A DNA stretch of 43,893 nucleotides, from NCBI GenBank assembly GCA_904378045.1, contig CAJFHC010000013.1, forward strand, positions 22,729 to 66,621, in the 5' to 3' direction. Positions 16,906 through 26,148 of this stretch are shown here, piece after piece; position 1 is the stretch's first letter; each line of letters opens with the position of its first letter. Both the position numbers and the translations under genes were made by a program. The DNA is from Candidatus Metalachnospira gallinarum. GTDB lineage: Bacteria; Bacillota; Clostridia; Lachnospirales; Anaerotignaceae. The notes below the pieces were generated by a model. It saw nothing but the letters and a program-made list of their open reading frames with translations, was not told the origin of the DNA and searched no databases.

Positions 16906-17460
16906 TTAAACCGAAAGAACGTCTTTGCTCTTGCTTTCGACTTTTTTGTCGATCTCAACGATATATTTATCTGTAATTTTCTGGATTTCGTCAAGAAGGT
17001 CATTAAGAACGTCCTCAGAAAATTCGCCCTTCTTCTCCTGTTTTTTGAAAACATCAACGGCGTCTCTTCTTATATTCCTTATGGCTACCTTGGATTCCTC
17101 GCCCTTTTTCTTAACGTCCTTAGTAAGTTCCTTTCTTCTTTCCTCCGTAAGTTCGGGGAAAACAAGTCTTATTACTTTTCCGTCGTTTGAAGGGTTTATT
17201 CCGAGATCGGAAGTATTGATAGCCTTCTCAATAGCCTTAAGGAGTGACGACTCCCAGGGTTTGATCTCAATAAGCCTTGCTTCGGGAACGGTGATGTTTC
17301 CTACCTGGTTCAAAGGCGTAGGCGTTCCGTAGTAGTCGACTGTAATCCTGTCAAGCACCTTCGGGTTAGCTCTTCCGACTCTTATCGTAGCGAACTCGCT
17401 TTCAAGCGCCGCAAGGGTTTTTTTCATTTTTTCCTCATATACTGCTGTTTGATTAGACAT
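16906..17460 (-). CDS. frr: Ribosome recycling factor
   Basis: A 184-residue factor that splits post-termination ribosomes together with EF-G. The family features are visible: N-terminal [22 protein letters not shown], the hinge sequence [21 protein letters not shown], and the charged helical C-terminus. A strong AAGGAGG site precedes the ATG. It follows pyrH by 33 bases, the usual pairing. Confidence 0.96.
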   Translation of the reverse strand: MSNQTAVYEEKMKKTLAALESEFATIRVGRANPKVLDRITVDYYGTPTPLNQVGNITVPEARLIEIKPWESSLLKAIEKAINTSDLGINPSNDGKVIRLVFPELTEERRKELTKDVKKKGEESKVAIRNIRRDAVDVFKKQEKKGEFSEDVLNDLLDEIQKITDKYIVEIDKKVESKSKDVLSV

Positions 17461-17493
17461 ATTCCGGCCTCCTTATTTTTCATAAATCAAATT

Positions 17494-18201
17494 TTAACCT
17501 ACAATAACTTTTGTACCGATCTTTTCTCCCTTTACGGCTCTCATAAGGCTGTTTTCCTCATTGAGCCCAAAGATGAGCACCTGTATTTTCTGCTCGAAGC
17601 AAAGGCTTGCGGCCGAAGTGTCCACTACCCTGAGCCCCTGACGTATAATGTCCTCGCATTTGATTTCCTCTATCTTTTTAGCCTCGGGATTGGCTTTTGG
17701 ATCGCTGTCATATACTCCGTCGACATTTTTTGCGAAAAGAAGTATATCCGCTTTTAATTCAGCCCCTCTGAGGGCCGTAACCGTATCCGTCGAGAAGAAC
17801 GGATGCCCTATTCCAGCCGCGAAAATAACGACTTCGCCGTTTTCAAGATGTTTTTCGGCCGTTTCCTTTGAGAACTGTTCCGTAACCGTTCCGATGATTA
17901 TGGGCGTCTGGACAAAAGCCTTGACGCCTTTTTGTCTGAACGCGTCAGCCACATATACGGCGTTCATGACCGTGGCGAGCATACCTATCTGATCCGCCTT
18001 GGTCCTGTCCATATTTTCATTGGAGCTTCTTCCCCTCCAAATGTTTCCTCCTCCTATGACAAGGGCAACCTGCGTACCCATATCGAGGATCTCTTTTATC
18101 TGCTCAACAACGGAAAAAATCGTATCGTCATCGTACATTACTCCGGCCTTGTCTCCGGCAAGAGCTTCTCCGCTGAGCTTAAGTATAATTCTTTTATACA
18201 C
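17494..18201 (-). CDS. pyrH: UMP kinase
   Basis: A 235-residue amino-acid-kinase-fold enzyme that phosphorylates UMP to UDP. Motifs are YKRIILKLSGEALAG at the N-terminus, IGGGNIWRG, DRTKADQIGMLATVMN, and KNVDGVYDSDPK. GTG at 18201 gives the canonical start (YKRIILKLSG) and lies 11 bases after AAGGGG; another GTG nine bases upstream is too close to that site. The usual upstream partners rpsB-tsf are absent; thiN lies upstream instead. Confidence 0.94.
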   Translation of the reverse strand: MYKRIILKLSGEALAGDKAGVMYDDDTIFSVVEQIKEILDMGTQVALVIGGGNIWRGRSSNENMDRTKADQIGMLATVMNAVYVADAFRQKGVKAFVQTPIIIGTVTEQFSKETAEKHLENGEVVIFAAGIGHPFFSTDTVTALRGAELKADILLFAKNVDGVYDSDPKANPEAKKIEEIKCEDIIRQGLRVVDTSAASLCFEQKIQVLIFGLNEENSLMRAVKGEKIGTKVIVG

Positions 18202-18278
18202 CTTAAACACATCCCCTTATATTCAACTCATATATAAATTAACACATTTTGCGGAATATTTCCACACAATTATTAAAA

Positions 18279-18911
18279 TTAGTCTTTTGCCCTTATTATA
18301 AGCGCCATTCCTTCGTCAAAACTGTAGGATGCGTTTTTACCTGTCATTACATTGCTTACTCCAAGCGGAGAATCCATATAAAGCGTCGCTTTGTCAAGGG
18401 GATATTCAAGTCCGGATGTCGTAACTCCTTTTACTTCCGGCGTTATCGGTATAAACGAAACAAGATCCCCTTTTTCGCCTTCAAGCTCGCAGTGGCCTGT
18501 GCAAAGAGTGATTATATTATTCTCGTTGACAAGCCTGCCCTTTAGCCCAAGTTTGTCTATCCTTATGAGCATAAAAACATTGGCAAGTGTATGGTCCATC
18601 CTGCTTCCTATGCCGCCGATAATAGTAATATCATCCACGCCTATTTCCACGGCATGCCTTATCCCAAGCTCCATATCTGTTTCGTCCTTTTTGCAGGGCA
18701 CCTGTTTGAGCTCTATATCCTGCTTTCTGTAGTATTCAAGGACTTCATCGCTTACGCTGTCAAAATCGCCGACAATATAGTCGGGCGTAATTCCGAGCTT
18801 CATAGTATGGCGCATTCCGCCGTCACAGCATATTATGACCGCGTCCTTAATATATTTTTCGCAGAAACCGTAATCGTTTATATCTGCGTTGGCAAAAACG
18901 ACTGCCTTCAT
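18279..18911 (-). CDS. thiN: Thiamine pyrophosphokinase
   Basis: A 210-residue enzyme that transfers pyrophosphate from ATP to thiamine, giving the cofactor TPP. It contains CCDGGMRH, the metal-binding IVGDFDSVSDE, IGGIGSRMDHTLANV and a C-terminal beta domain with TSGLEYPLD and SNVM. ATG at 18911 comes one base after the rpe stop and about ten bases after GGGAG, the best-placed start; longer in-frame starts lie inside rpe. Its place after rpe-rsgA-prkC is the usual Firmicutes order. Confidence 0.92.
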   Translation of the reverse strand: MKAVVFANADINDYGFCEKYIKDAVIICCDGGMRHTMKLGITPDYIVGDFDSVSDEVLEYYRKQDIELKQVPCKKDETDMELGIRHAVEIGVDDITIIGGIGSRMDHTLANVFMLIRIDKLGLKGRLVNENNIITLCTGHCELEGEKGDLVSFIPITPEVKGVTTSGLEYPLDKATLYMDSPLGVSNVMTGKNASYSFDEGMALIIRAKD

Positions 18912-18912
18912 A

Positions 18913-19575
18913 TCAATCATACTCCCTGATAATATCAAGCATTTCCCTGACTGTTTTTCCTATATCATCCGCTCCGAATACCGCCGAGCCCGCCACGATG
19001 ACGTCCGAACCGCTCTCCATTACCTCTCTCAGGTTTCCAAGGCCCACGCCTCCGTCAACCTCAATCTCATAGGAAAGGCCTCTTTCCCCGCGGATTTTTT
19101 TAAGTTCGGTTATTTTTTTGAGACATTCGGGTATGAGCTTTTGTCCCCCGAATCCCGGTTCTACGGTCATAACAAGAACCAGATCGACCTTATCAAGGTA
19201 TTTCTCAACGGCGCTGACGGGCGTATTCGGTTTGATCGTGATACCAGCTTTAACGCCGAAGGAACGTATCTTTTCTATAGTCTTTCCCGGATCCTCTGCG
19301 GCCTCCACATGGAAGTTCACTATGTCGGCTCCCGCCTTGACAAAATCCTCGATATATCTTATCGGCTCGGTTATCATAAGATGAACGTCGAAAACAAGTC
19401 CGCTGTTTTTTCTTATGCATTTGTAAACCGGGGCTCCGAAGCTGATGTTCGGCACAAATACTCCGTCCATAACGTCTATGTGGAGATACTGCGCTCCGGC
19501 CCTTTCTATTATTTCTATCTGGCTGTTAAGCTCGCCGAAATCGGCGGAAAGCATAGAAGGAGAAAGTTTTTTCAT
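18913..19575 (-). CDS. rpe: Ribulose-phosphate 3-epimerase
   Basis: A 220-residue TIM-barrel enzyme interconverting ribulose 5-phosphate and xylulose 5-phosphate in the pentose phosphate pathway. It has LSPSMLSADFGEL at the N-terminus, the metal-site motifs HIDVMDGVFVPNIS and VHLMI, MTVEPGFGGQKLI, and EVDGGVGLGN. Its ATG overlaps the rsgA stop (ATGA), so translation of the two is coupled. Confidence 0.96.
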   Translation of the reverse strand: MKKLSPSMLSADFGELNSQIEIIERAGAQYLHIDVMDGVFVPNISFGAPVYKCIRKNSGLVFDVHLMITEPIRYIEDFVKAGADIVNFHVEAAEDPGKTIEKIRSFGVKAGITIKPNTPVSAVEKYLDKVDLVLVMTVEPGFGGQKLIPECLKKITELKKIRGERGLSYEIEVDGGVGLGNLREVMESGSDVIVAGSAVFGADDIGKTVREMLDIIREYD

Positions 19576-20459
19576 TTCATTCTTTTCCTTTCGTCTAATA
19601 TCTCATTGTATATGTCAACATATCTGCGGTACCTTGATTCGCTTATGTCATCGCCGACATGGGCTTTTACCTCGCAGTACCTGCTGTCCTCGTTTATATG
19701 CCTGCATCCGTTGTACCTGCATTTTCCGAGGTAAGGCGCGAATTCCCTGAAATATTCGTCCAGCTTTTCAGGGTCTACGCCTTTCATATCCAGCGAAGTA
19801 AATCCGGGGGAATCGACTATAAACGTATCGTCGTCTATCCGTATAAGCTCGGACTGCCTTGTGGTGTGGCGTCCCCTTTCTATTTTTCTGCTTATCTCGC
19901 CGACCTGAGCCATAACATCCGGCTTTATGGCGTTCAAAACGCTTGATTTGCCAACTCCGGACGGGCCGGCAAGGACGGATATTTTGCCTTTGAGTTTTTC
20001 CCTGAGCTCTTCTATGCCGAAATTATCCACCGCGCTGACCGCGATTATGTCAAATCCTGCTTTTTCGTATATTCCGCATATTTCCCTGTATTTCTCATCG
20101 GCGTCTATATCAATCTTGTTTATGCATATAACTATTCCCAGCTTTTGCTGTTCGGCAAGGACTATGAACCTGTCCATAATATCCGGGTTAAAATCCGGAC
20201 TGACCGAAGCAAATACAATAACGGCCTGATCTATGTTTGAAACCCTCGGCCTGGCGAGCATGCTCTTTCTTTCATCTATGACATCAAGGCTGCCCTTTTT
20301 ATTTTTTTCGTCAATGACGCTTATAAGAACATGGTCTCCGACAGCCGGCTTGATGCCTTCTTTTCTGAATTTGCCCCTTGCCCGGCATTCATATACTCCG
20401 TCCTTTGAAGCTATATAATAAAAACCGCCTATTCCTTTTATTATCGTGCCTTCAAGCAT
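19572..20459 (-). CDS. rsgA: Small ribosomal subunit biogenesis GTPase
   Basis: A 295-residue circularly permuted GTPase that matures the 30S subunit. An OB fold (1-65) comes first, then G4 (CINKIDID) ahead of G1 (LAGPSGVGKSSVLN) and G3 (FIVDSPGF), the permuted order. The C-terminal zinc finger has Cys-Cys-His-Cys ligands in GKCRYNGCRHINEDSRYCEV. It lies 12 bases after prkC and overlaps rpe. In Firmicutes RsgA can be a substrate of the neighbouring PASTA kinase. Confidence 0.96.
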   Translation of the reverse strand: MLEGTIIKGIGGFYYIASKDGVYECRARGKFRKEGIKPAVGDHVLISVIDEKNKKGSLDVIDERKSMLARPRVSNIDQAVIVFASVSPDFNPDIMDRFIVLAEQQKLGIVICINKIDIDADEKYREICGIYEKAGFDIIAVSAVDNFGIEELREKLKGKISVLAGPSGVGKSSVLNAIKPDVMAQVGEISRKIERGRHTTRQSELIRIDDDTFIVDSPGFTSLDMKGVDPEKLDEYFREFAPYLGKCRYNGCRHINEDSRYCEVKAHVGDDISESRYRRYVDIYNEILDERKRMK

Positions 20460-20471
20460 AATCTACTTTTA

Positions 20472-22724
20472 TCACTCCATACTTCCAAGGGCCGGAACAT
20501 CGTCGGCAACGTCCGTTGACGTGCCCGTATTGTCCGTATTGGGCTGTGTCTGAGTCGCGCCCTGATCCGTTGTTCCGGTATCCGTCGTTGTGTCCGAGCC
20601 TATGGGCGCGGGCTCCGTATCGTCCTCAGTCGTAGTATCCGGCGTATTGTCCACGGGCTGTGGAGCGGGTCTTCCGATACTTACGACTATGTCTATGGGG
20701 CTGTTTTTAAGTATTTCCTCTCCGGGCTCGGCAGTCTGCGTAATAACATATCCGCTGGCTACCGATGTACTCGTTGTACGGGAAATATTTCCTACCGTAA
20801 GTCCGCTGGCCTCTATCTTTTCAATGGCTTCCTCCTCCGTATAGCCCTCAACTTTCGGAACCACGGCGTTGATGCTGTCCTGATCCCTGCAAATAGTGAG
20901 CACAACGTCCGATGAAGCGCTGACCATTGTGTTTCCCTCAGGAGACTGCTTTATTACCTCGCCCTCCTGATGAGTCTCGTCATATTCATATTCTATTATG
21001 ATATTTGCGTTAAGAGCCGACGTGATTTTTGAAATAGCGTCGCTCTCCTGCTCGCCGACTACATTCGGAAGCTCGTACATATCAGCTCCGGAGCTGACTG
21101 TGACCATGATTTCCATATTATCCGTTATCTCAGTTCCTTCTTCCACGTCCTGAGTGAGGATCGTATCAGCGGGCTCCGTGCTGTCAACAACGGCTCCCTC
21201 TATAAGCCTTATGCCAAGGGATGAAGCCTGTTCCTCGGCATCGGTCATTGTCATTCCAACAAACTTGGGAACCGTTTCGGTTCTGTTGAATACGGCCGCG
21301 GCATTTTCAAAGACGTTGAAGAATTTAACTCCGACAAACACGATTATGCCGATTATAACAAAGGCCGTTATGACAGCGGCGATCGTCACTCTTCTTTCCT
21401 GACGTTTTTCCTCGTCGAATTCTCTGTAATAATCGTCGAAGTCATCGTCGTCATAGTCGTCGTCATAATCGTCATAGTCGTCGTCATAGCTGTCGTTTTC
21501 GTTGTTGAGCTTCAGCTTTTTGCTGTATTTGTCAAATCCTACGCTGCGCTTGGGAAGCTTAATGTTTTGAGCAAGCTCGACCTTTATCTCGTTTTCCTCA
21601 TTGCTCGATTCGTCCTCCGGCTCTTCATCGTCGTAATCGTCGTAGTCCTCGTCATAGCCGTCATCATATTCATCGTCATAATCTTCGCTGCCGCCGGCTC
21701 CTCCGTTCACGTCGTCAAGGGAAAGCTGACCCTCAAGCTCATCATTGTCTTTTTCGGCGATTTCCTCAGCCACAGCGTCATTTATAACAGGCTTATCCTC
21801 AGCCGCGCGTCTATCCCTCGATGTTTTGAACTGGGGAACATCTATTTCAGACTCGGCTTTTTCAACTGTCTTCGCCTTTGAGCTTTTAGCTATTCTTGCC
21901 GCCTCTATTATGGCAAGTTTAATATCCGATATCATCAGGTCAATGTTATCATATCTTTCATCGGCCTTTTTCTGCGTCGCCTTTCTTATAATTCCCTCCA
22001 GTCCCCTTGTAACATTGGGATTATACTGTTTTATATCAGGGAGCTCCTCATTGAGATGCTTAAGCGCAATGGCTATCGAGCTGCTGGCGTCAAAAGGCAC
22101 TTTTCCTGTGGCCATCTCAAACATCGTTATGCCGAGGGAATATATATCGCTTTTTTCGTTGACATATCCTCCTCTTGCCTGCTCAGGCGAAAAATAATGC
22201 ACCGAGCCCATGGCATTGACGTCGGCGGCGTATGTATTTGCCGTAGCCGCTCTTGCGATTCCAAAGTCCGTAACCTTTACTGTTCCGTCAACGGAAACAA
22301 GTATATTCTGGGGCTTTATATCCCTATGCACAACATGGTGCTTATGCGCGTGGGAAAGCGCCGAGGCTATCTGCATAGCCACGCTGAGCGTTGTGAGCGT
22401 GTCAAAGGGAGCCTTCTTTTCTATTGTCTTTTTAAGAGACTCTCCGTGAACATATTCCATTACTATGTAATTGATCCCTCTGTCCTCGCCGACATCGTAT
22501 ACTCTTACAATGTTATGATGCGAAAGGCTTGCGGCCGCGCTGGCCTCCGAACTGAATTTTGCCAGAAAATCATCGTTTTCCGAATATTCATCCTTAAGGA
22601 CCTTAACCGTTACAAATCTGCCCAGTCTCATGTCCCTTGCCTTGTAGGCAACGGCCATTCCTCCTGCGCCAAGCTTTTCTATGATCTGATATCTTTTGCT
22701 GATAACAGTACCCTTTTCCAACAT
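20472..22724 (-). CDS. prkC: PASTA-domain Ser/Thr protein kinase
   Basis: A 750-residue bitopic kinase that senses peptidoglycan fragments and regulates wall growth or dormancy. The cytoplasmic kinase domain (about 10-270) is complete: GAGGMAVAYKA loop, Lys41, HRDIKPQN (Asp135), DFG at 153-155, and SPEQARGG. A long juxtamembrane linker has two extreme Asp/Tyr/Glu tracts (about 347-378 and 410-440). A membrane helix spans about 446-468, followed by three PASTA domains (about 484-695) and a Thr/Pro/Asp-rich tail of about 50 residues. It follows prpC by two bases. The acidic tracts are unusually long and repetitive. Confidence 0.96.
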   Translation of the reverse strand: MLEKGTVISKRYQIIEKLGAGGMAVAYKARDMRLGRFVTVKVLKDEYSENDDFLAKFSSEASAAASLSHHNIVRVYDVGEDRGINYIVMEYVHGESLKKTIEKKAPFDTLTTLSVAMQIASALSHAHKHHVVHRDIKPQNILVSVDGTVKVTDFGIARAATANTYAADVNAMGSVHYFSPEQARGGYVNEKSDIYSLGITMFEMATGKVPFDASSSIAIALKHLNEELPDIKQYNPNVTRGLEGIIRKATQKKADERYDNIDLMISDIKLAIIEAARIAKSSKAKTVEKAESEIDVPQFKTSRDRRAAEDKPVINDAVAEEIAEKDNDELEGQLSLDDVNGGAGGSEDYDDEYDDGYDEDYDDYDDEEPEDESSNEENEIKVELAQNIKLPKRSVGFDKYSKKLKLNNENDSYDDDYDDYDDDYDDDDFDDYYREFDEEKRQERRVTIAAVITAFVIIGIIVFVGVKFFNVFENAAAVFNRTETVPKFVGMTMTDAEEQASSLGIRLIEGAVVDSTEPADTILTQDVEEGTEITDNMEIMVTVSSGADMYELPNVVGEQESDAISKITSALNANIIIEYEYDETHQEGEVIKQSPEGNTMVSASSDVVLTICRDQDSINAVVPKVEGYTEEEAIEKIEASGLTVGNISRTTSTSVASGYVITQTAEPGEEILKNSPIDIVVSIGRPAPQPVDNTPDTTTEDDTEPAPIGSDTTTDTGTTDQGATQTQPNTDNTGTSTDVADDVPALGSME

Positions 22725-22726
22725 TA

Positions 22727-23470
22727 TTAGTTATCCACCTTTCCATCTGCAAGAATAACGGAAATATTGTCATAACCGCCATTTTTATTCGCAAGCCCGA
22801 CAAGCATATCGGCTTTTTTATCGAGCCCAGTTTTCTTTTTTAAAATTTTTTCAATTTCCCTGTCCGTTACCATTGACGAAAGTCCGTCTGAGCATACGAG
22901 TATTATGCTGTCCTTTTCCAGGGGAGTGATTATAGTATCGGCCGGCATATTCTTCTCTATTCCCACGGCCTTTGTTATCATATTTCTTTTCGGATGCACT
23001 CTGGCTTCTTCCATCGTGATCTTTCCAAGCCTAACCATTTCCATTACGAAAGAATGATCCTTTGTTATCTGCCTGAGTCCGTTTTTGCTGTAAATGTACA
23101 GTCTGCTGTCGCCGATATGGACGCAGTACACCTTTCCGCAGCATATTGCCGCAGCGGTGAACGTCGTTCCCATTCCTCTGAAGGAAGGGCTGCTCTGTGA
23201 CATTTCAAAAATCTTCTGATTGCTGTATCCCAGCGCGCCTACAAAGGCGTCAAGCAGATCCGAGCTGTCTTTTATATCGCAGCTGTCTTCTATATACTCG
23301 TTAAAGAATTTAATAGCTGACTGGCTGGCGATTTCTCCGGCGTTATGGCCTCCCATTCCGTCGGCTACGATAAAATACTCAAACTCCGTATCGGGGTTTT
23401 CCGATATATAAATCGAATCCTCGTTTTGACTTCTGACTTTTCCAAGATCGCATCTTCCGACAGCGCCCAT
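22727..23470 (-). CDS. prpC: PP2C-type Ser/Thr protein phosphatase
   Basis: A 247-residue metal-dependent phosphatase that reverses PrkC phosphorylation. The PP2C motifs are present: GKVRSQNEDSIY, VADGMGGHNAGEIAS, HIGDSRLYIY and LVCSDGLSSMV, with Asp residues for metal binding. ATG at 23470 has AGGTG at proper spacing; a GTG three codons upstream overlaps that site. It is encoded just ahead of its partner kinase. Confidence 0.95.
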   Translation of the reverse strand: MGAVGRCDLGKVRSQNEDSIYISENPDTEFEYFIVADGMGGHNAGEIASQSAIKFFNEYIEDSCDIKDSSDLLDAFVGALGYSNQKIFEMSQSSPSFRGMGTTFTAAAICCGKVYCVHIGDSRLYIYSKNGLRQITKDHSFVMEMVRLGKITMEEARVHPKRNMITKAVGIEKNMPADTIITPLEKDSIILVCSDGLSSMVTDREIEKILKKKTGLDKKADMLVGLANKNGGYDNISVILADGKVDN

Positions 23471-23514
23471 ACAAATCACCTCTTTACAGACACATTCTCC
23501 GTCCTATTATGTCA

Positions 23515-24567
23515 TTATTTCCTGTCCGAACGCATCATTTCGTCCTTATATCTTTTCCTGAGCTGTCCGCAGGCAGCGTCTATATCGCTTCCGAGTTTTC
23601 GTCTCACCGTTGCCTCTATTCCTCTTGAGGTCAGTATTTCCTCAAACATTTTGACCGTCTCATTGGAGCTTCTTACAAAATTTCTTTCCTTAACGTCATT
23701 TACCGGTATAAGATTAACATGGCAGAGCATTCCTTTGAGCTTTGAAGCGAGCTCTTTGGCGTTCTGCGCGCTGTCGTTTACGCCCTTGATGAGCGAATAC
23801 TCGAACGTGACCCTTCTTTTGGTCTTTTCCGCGTAAAATCTGCAAGCCTCAAGCAGCTTATCCATCGGGTTGGCCTTTGAGACCGGCATTATCTCATTTC
23901 TTATGGCGTCGTTTGGCGCGTGAAGAGACACGGCAAGGGTTATTTGCAGATCCTCGTCCGCGAGGTCGTACATTTTATTTATGAGCCCGCAGGTCGAAAG
24001 CGTTATATGTCTCTGGCTCATATTTTTTCCTTCCTTTGAGTTGAGAATCCTGATGAATTTCATTACATTGTCGTAATTGTCAAGAGGTTCTCCGCTTCCC
24101 ATAAGCACGACGTGAGAAACTTTCTCTCCCATATCCTTTTCGGCCTCGTATATCTGCGAAAGCATTTCCGAAGGCGAAAGGCTTTTTTCCACACCGCCGA
24201 TGGTGGAGGCGCAGAAAGCGCATCCCATACGGCATCCGGCCTGGGTTGAAACGCACATGGTATTGCCATAGGAATATCTCATAAATACGCTCTCTATTAT
24301 ATAATTATTTTCAATCTCAAACAAGTATTTTGTCGTATTATCCTCCTTTGAGACGAGCTTTTTGACCTGTCTAACGCCGACAATGTCATAGTTTTCCTTT
24401 AATTTCACTCTCAGGTTCTCAGAAAGATCCGTCATGTCGGAAAAATCATCGGCATATTTGACATGGAGCCACCTGTATATCTGTCCGGCCCTGAATTTTG
24501 CCTCTCCGATCAGCCCCATCTCATCCTGGAGCTCCTTAAGCGTAAGCGATTTTATATCCTTTTTCAT
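23515..24567 (-). CDS. rlmN: Dual-specificity rRNA/tRNA methyltransferase RlmN
   Basis: A 350-residue radical-SAM enzyme that methylates C2 of A2503 in 23S rRNA and A37 in certain tRNAs. The 4Fe-4S cysteines are Cys112, Cys116 and Cys119 (AGCRMGCAFCAST). GSGEPLDNYD and the SAM-binding HITLSTCGLI follow, and the C-terminal catalytic Cys is in DAACGQLRKRY. It lies between rsmB and prpC, a conserved order in Clostridia. Confidence 0.96.
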   Translation of the reverse strand: MKKDIKSLTLKELQDEMGLIGEAKFRAGQIYRWLHVKYADDFSDMTDLSENLRVKLKENYDIVGVRQVKKLVSKEDNTTKYLFEIENNYIIESVFMRYSYGNTMCVSTQAGCRMGCAFCASTIGGVEKSLSPSEMLSQIYEAEKDMGEKVSHVVLMGSGEPLDNYDNVMKFIRILNSKEGKNMSQRHITLSTCGLINKMYDLADEDLQITLAVSLHAPNDAIRNEIMPVSKANPMDKLLEACRFYAEKTKRRVTFEYSLIKGVNDSAQNAKELASKLKGMLCHVNLIPVNDVKERNFVRSSNETVKMFEEILTSRGIEATVRRKLGSDIDAACGQLRKRYKDEMMRSDRK

Positions 24568-24582
24568 TTATTGCCCTTTCTT

Positions 24583-25929
24583 TCACAATGCTTTCTTCCT
24601 CGCCGCGGCGATAAAAAAGCCGTCGGTTCCGTTTATTCCGGGAAGGAGCTGCACGCATCCGCCGCCGGAAAATTCTTTGAGCGCTTCGGGAAGATTTTTA
24701 CTTATATCCACTGGCTCAAAGTCTCCTCTTTCAAGAATATATTTAAAGTTCATTTCGTTTTCTTTTTTACATATTGTGCATGTACTGTATACAAGCAGTC
24801 CTCCCGGTTTTACGCATTCTGCTGAGGCGTCGATTATTCTTTTTTGAAGCTCGATGAGAGAATCTATGTCCTCTCCCGTTCTGTTTATTTTTATATCCGG
24901 CTTTTTTCTTATTATTCCGAGTCCGGAGCATGGAGCGTCAATAATTACTCTGTCGTATTTTTCCCTGTCGGCCTCATTCAAAACCGACGCGTCTCTGAGC
25001 CTTGTTTCTATTATGCCAAGGCCAAGCCTGTCGGCCGTCACGGATATAAGCTCCGTCTTGTGCGGATATATGTCGCAGGAAACGACCCTTCCGGCTCCGC
25101 CCATCCTTTCCGCGGCATAAAAAGACTTTCCTCCGGGGGCGGCGCAGACGTCGAGTATTTTTTCGTTCGCGGCGGGATCAAGTACATCAACGGCAAGCAT
25201 TGAGCTTTCATCCTGTACATGGAACAGGCCGTCCCTAAACTCCTGCATTTCAGCCACGTTGGAAATACCCTTCAAATGCAGGGCGTTTTTCTCGTAAGTT
25301 CCTTCCTTTACGGAAATCCCCTTTTCCTCAAGCGTCTTTTTCAGCTCGCCGGCGGATGTTTTTAAAGTATTCACGCATATACATACGTCTGGGGCGCCGT
25401 TATTCGCCTCGCATATTTTCCCGACAGTCTCAAAATCGTATTTTGAGAGCCACATTTTAACTATCCAGAGAGGGTGCGAATATCTGACCGACAAATATTC
25501 CGGAGTGTTTTTCTCCGGCATTTCCACCGTTTGCCACCCTTTTGCGACGCTTCTCAAAACGCCGTTGACAAAGCCGGAAAGTTTCCCAAAGTTCCTTCTT
25601 TTTACAAGCTCGACCGCCTGGGAGCAGGCCGCCGAGTCAGGCACTTTATCCATAAATATGATCTCGTATACGGCCGTCCTTATGACAGAGCATATAAACG
25701 GCTTCATCTTTTCCGCTTTTGTTTTTGAAAAGGCATTAATGATATGGTCTATATATATCATATTTCTGAGCGTTCCGTTGACACATTCGGTCACGAACGC
25801 CCTGTCGGCCTTTGGCATGGCTCCGTTCTGTCTCAGATATTTTCTAAGCGTCACATTGTTATACGCTCCGGTTTTATTTATTTCCGTAAGGGCGTCCGCG
25901 GCGACCTCCCTTGGATCTATATATATCAT
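24583..25929 (-). CDS. rsmB: 16S rRNA m5C967 methyltransferase
   Basis: A 448-residue protein with an N-terminal NusB-like RNA-binding domain (about 1-130) and a C-terminal SAM methyltransferase of the Nol1/Nop2/Sun family. Motifs are LDVCAAPGGKSFYAAERM, the DAPCSGLGIIRKKPDIK motif IV, and the catalytic Cys in YSTCTICKKENE. A GGAGAGG site precedes the ATG. It is the first gene of the long minus-strand cluster and has its own promoter at 25965-25993. Confidence 0.95.
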   Translation of the reverse strand: MIYIDPREVAADALTEINKTGAYNNVTLRKYLRQNGAMPKADRAFVTECVNGTLRNMIYIDHIINAFSKTKAEKMKPFICSVIRTAVYEIIFMDKVPDSAACSQAVELVKRRNFGKLSGFVNGVLRSVAKGWQTVEMPEKNTPEYLSVRYSHPLWIVKMWLSKYDFETVGKICEANNGAPDVCICVNTLKTSAGELKKTLEEKGISVKEGTYEKNALHLKGISNVAEMQEFRDGLFHVQDESSMLAVDVLDPAANEKILDVCAAPGGKSFYAAERMGGAGRVVSCDIYPHKTELISVTADRLGLGIIETRLRDASVLNEADREKYDRVIIDAPCSGLGIIRKKPDIKINRTGEDIDSLIELQKRIIDASAECVKPGGLLVYSTCTICKKENEMNFKYILERGDFEPVDISKNLPEALKEFSGGGCVQLLPGINGTDGFFIAAARKKAL

Positions 25930-25964
25930 TTTTACACCTCTCCGAAAATTACATATATTAAGTT

Positions 25965-25993
25965 ATTTTACCTCATTTTCACCGATTAATCAA
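25965..25993 (-). promoter_or_regulatory. Predicted promoter of the rsmB-thiN cluster
   Basis: On the minus strand the -35 is TTGATT (25988-25993) and the -10 is TAAAAT (25965-25970), spaced 17 bases. Confidence 0.6.
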
Positions 25994-26032
25994 TAAAAAG
26001 AGCTAATCTTAAAGGAATCGACAAATATTAAC

Positions 26033-26047
26033 GAATAATTATTATAA
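26033..26047. promoter_or_regulatory. PerR-box-like palindrome upstream of rubrerythrin
   Basis: The 15 bases GAATAATTATTATAA match the PerR consensus TTATAATNATTATAA at 12 of 14 defined positions. They overlap the likely -10 region of rbr (TCGACA about 18 bases upstream). PerR is the peroxide-sensing repressor that controls rubrerythrin genes in Clostridia. No perR gene is in the window. Confidence 0.6.
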
Positions 26048-26063
26048 ATTAAAACTAATTATT

Positions 26064-26083
26064 AAAAAGCTATAGCTTTTTTT
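26064..26083. other. Perfect hairpin in the rbr leader
   Basis: AAAAAGC TATA GCTTTTT is a terminator-shaped palindrome lying between the PerR-like box and the rbr start. Its short GC content makes it a weak terminator; it may stabilise or attenuate the rbr mRNA. Confidence 0.45.
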
Positions 26084-26148
26084 ATCAAAGTGTGGTAACC
26101 TAAATATGTAAATATTGTTTTCACTTTTAAAATCAAGGAGGCAGAGAA

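Noticed and set aside
24785..24794. Second GntR-like site (CTGTATACAA) inside rsmB
   Set aside because: It lies in coding sequence far from a promoter and is one base off the palindrome; probably chance.
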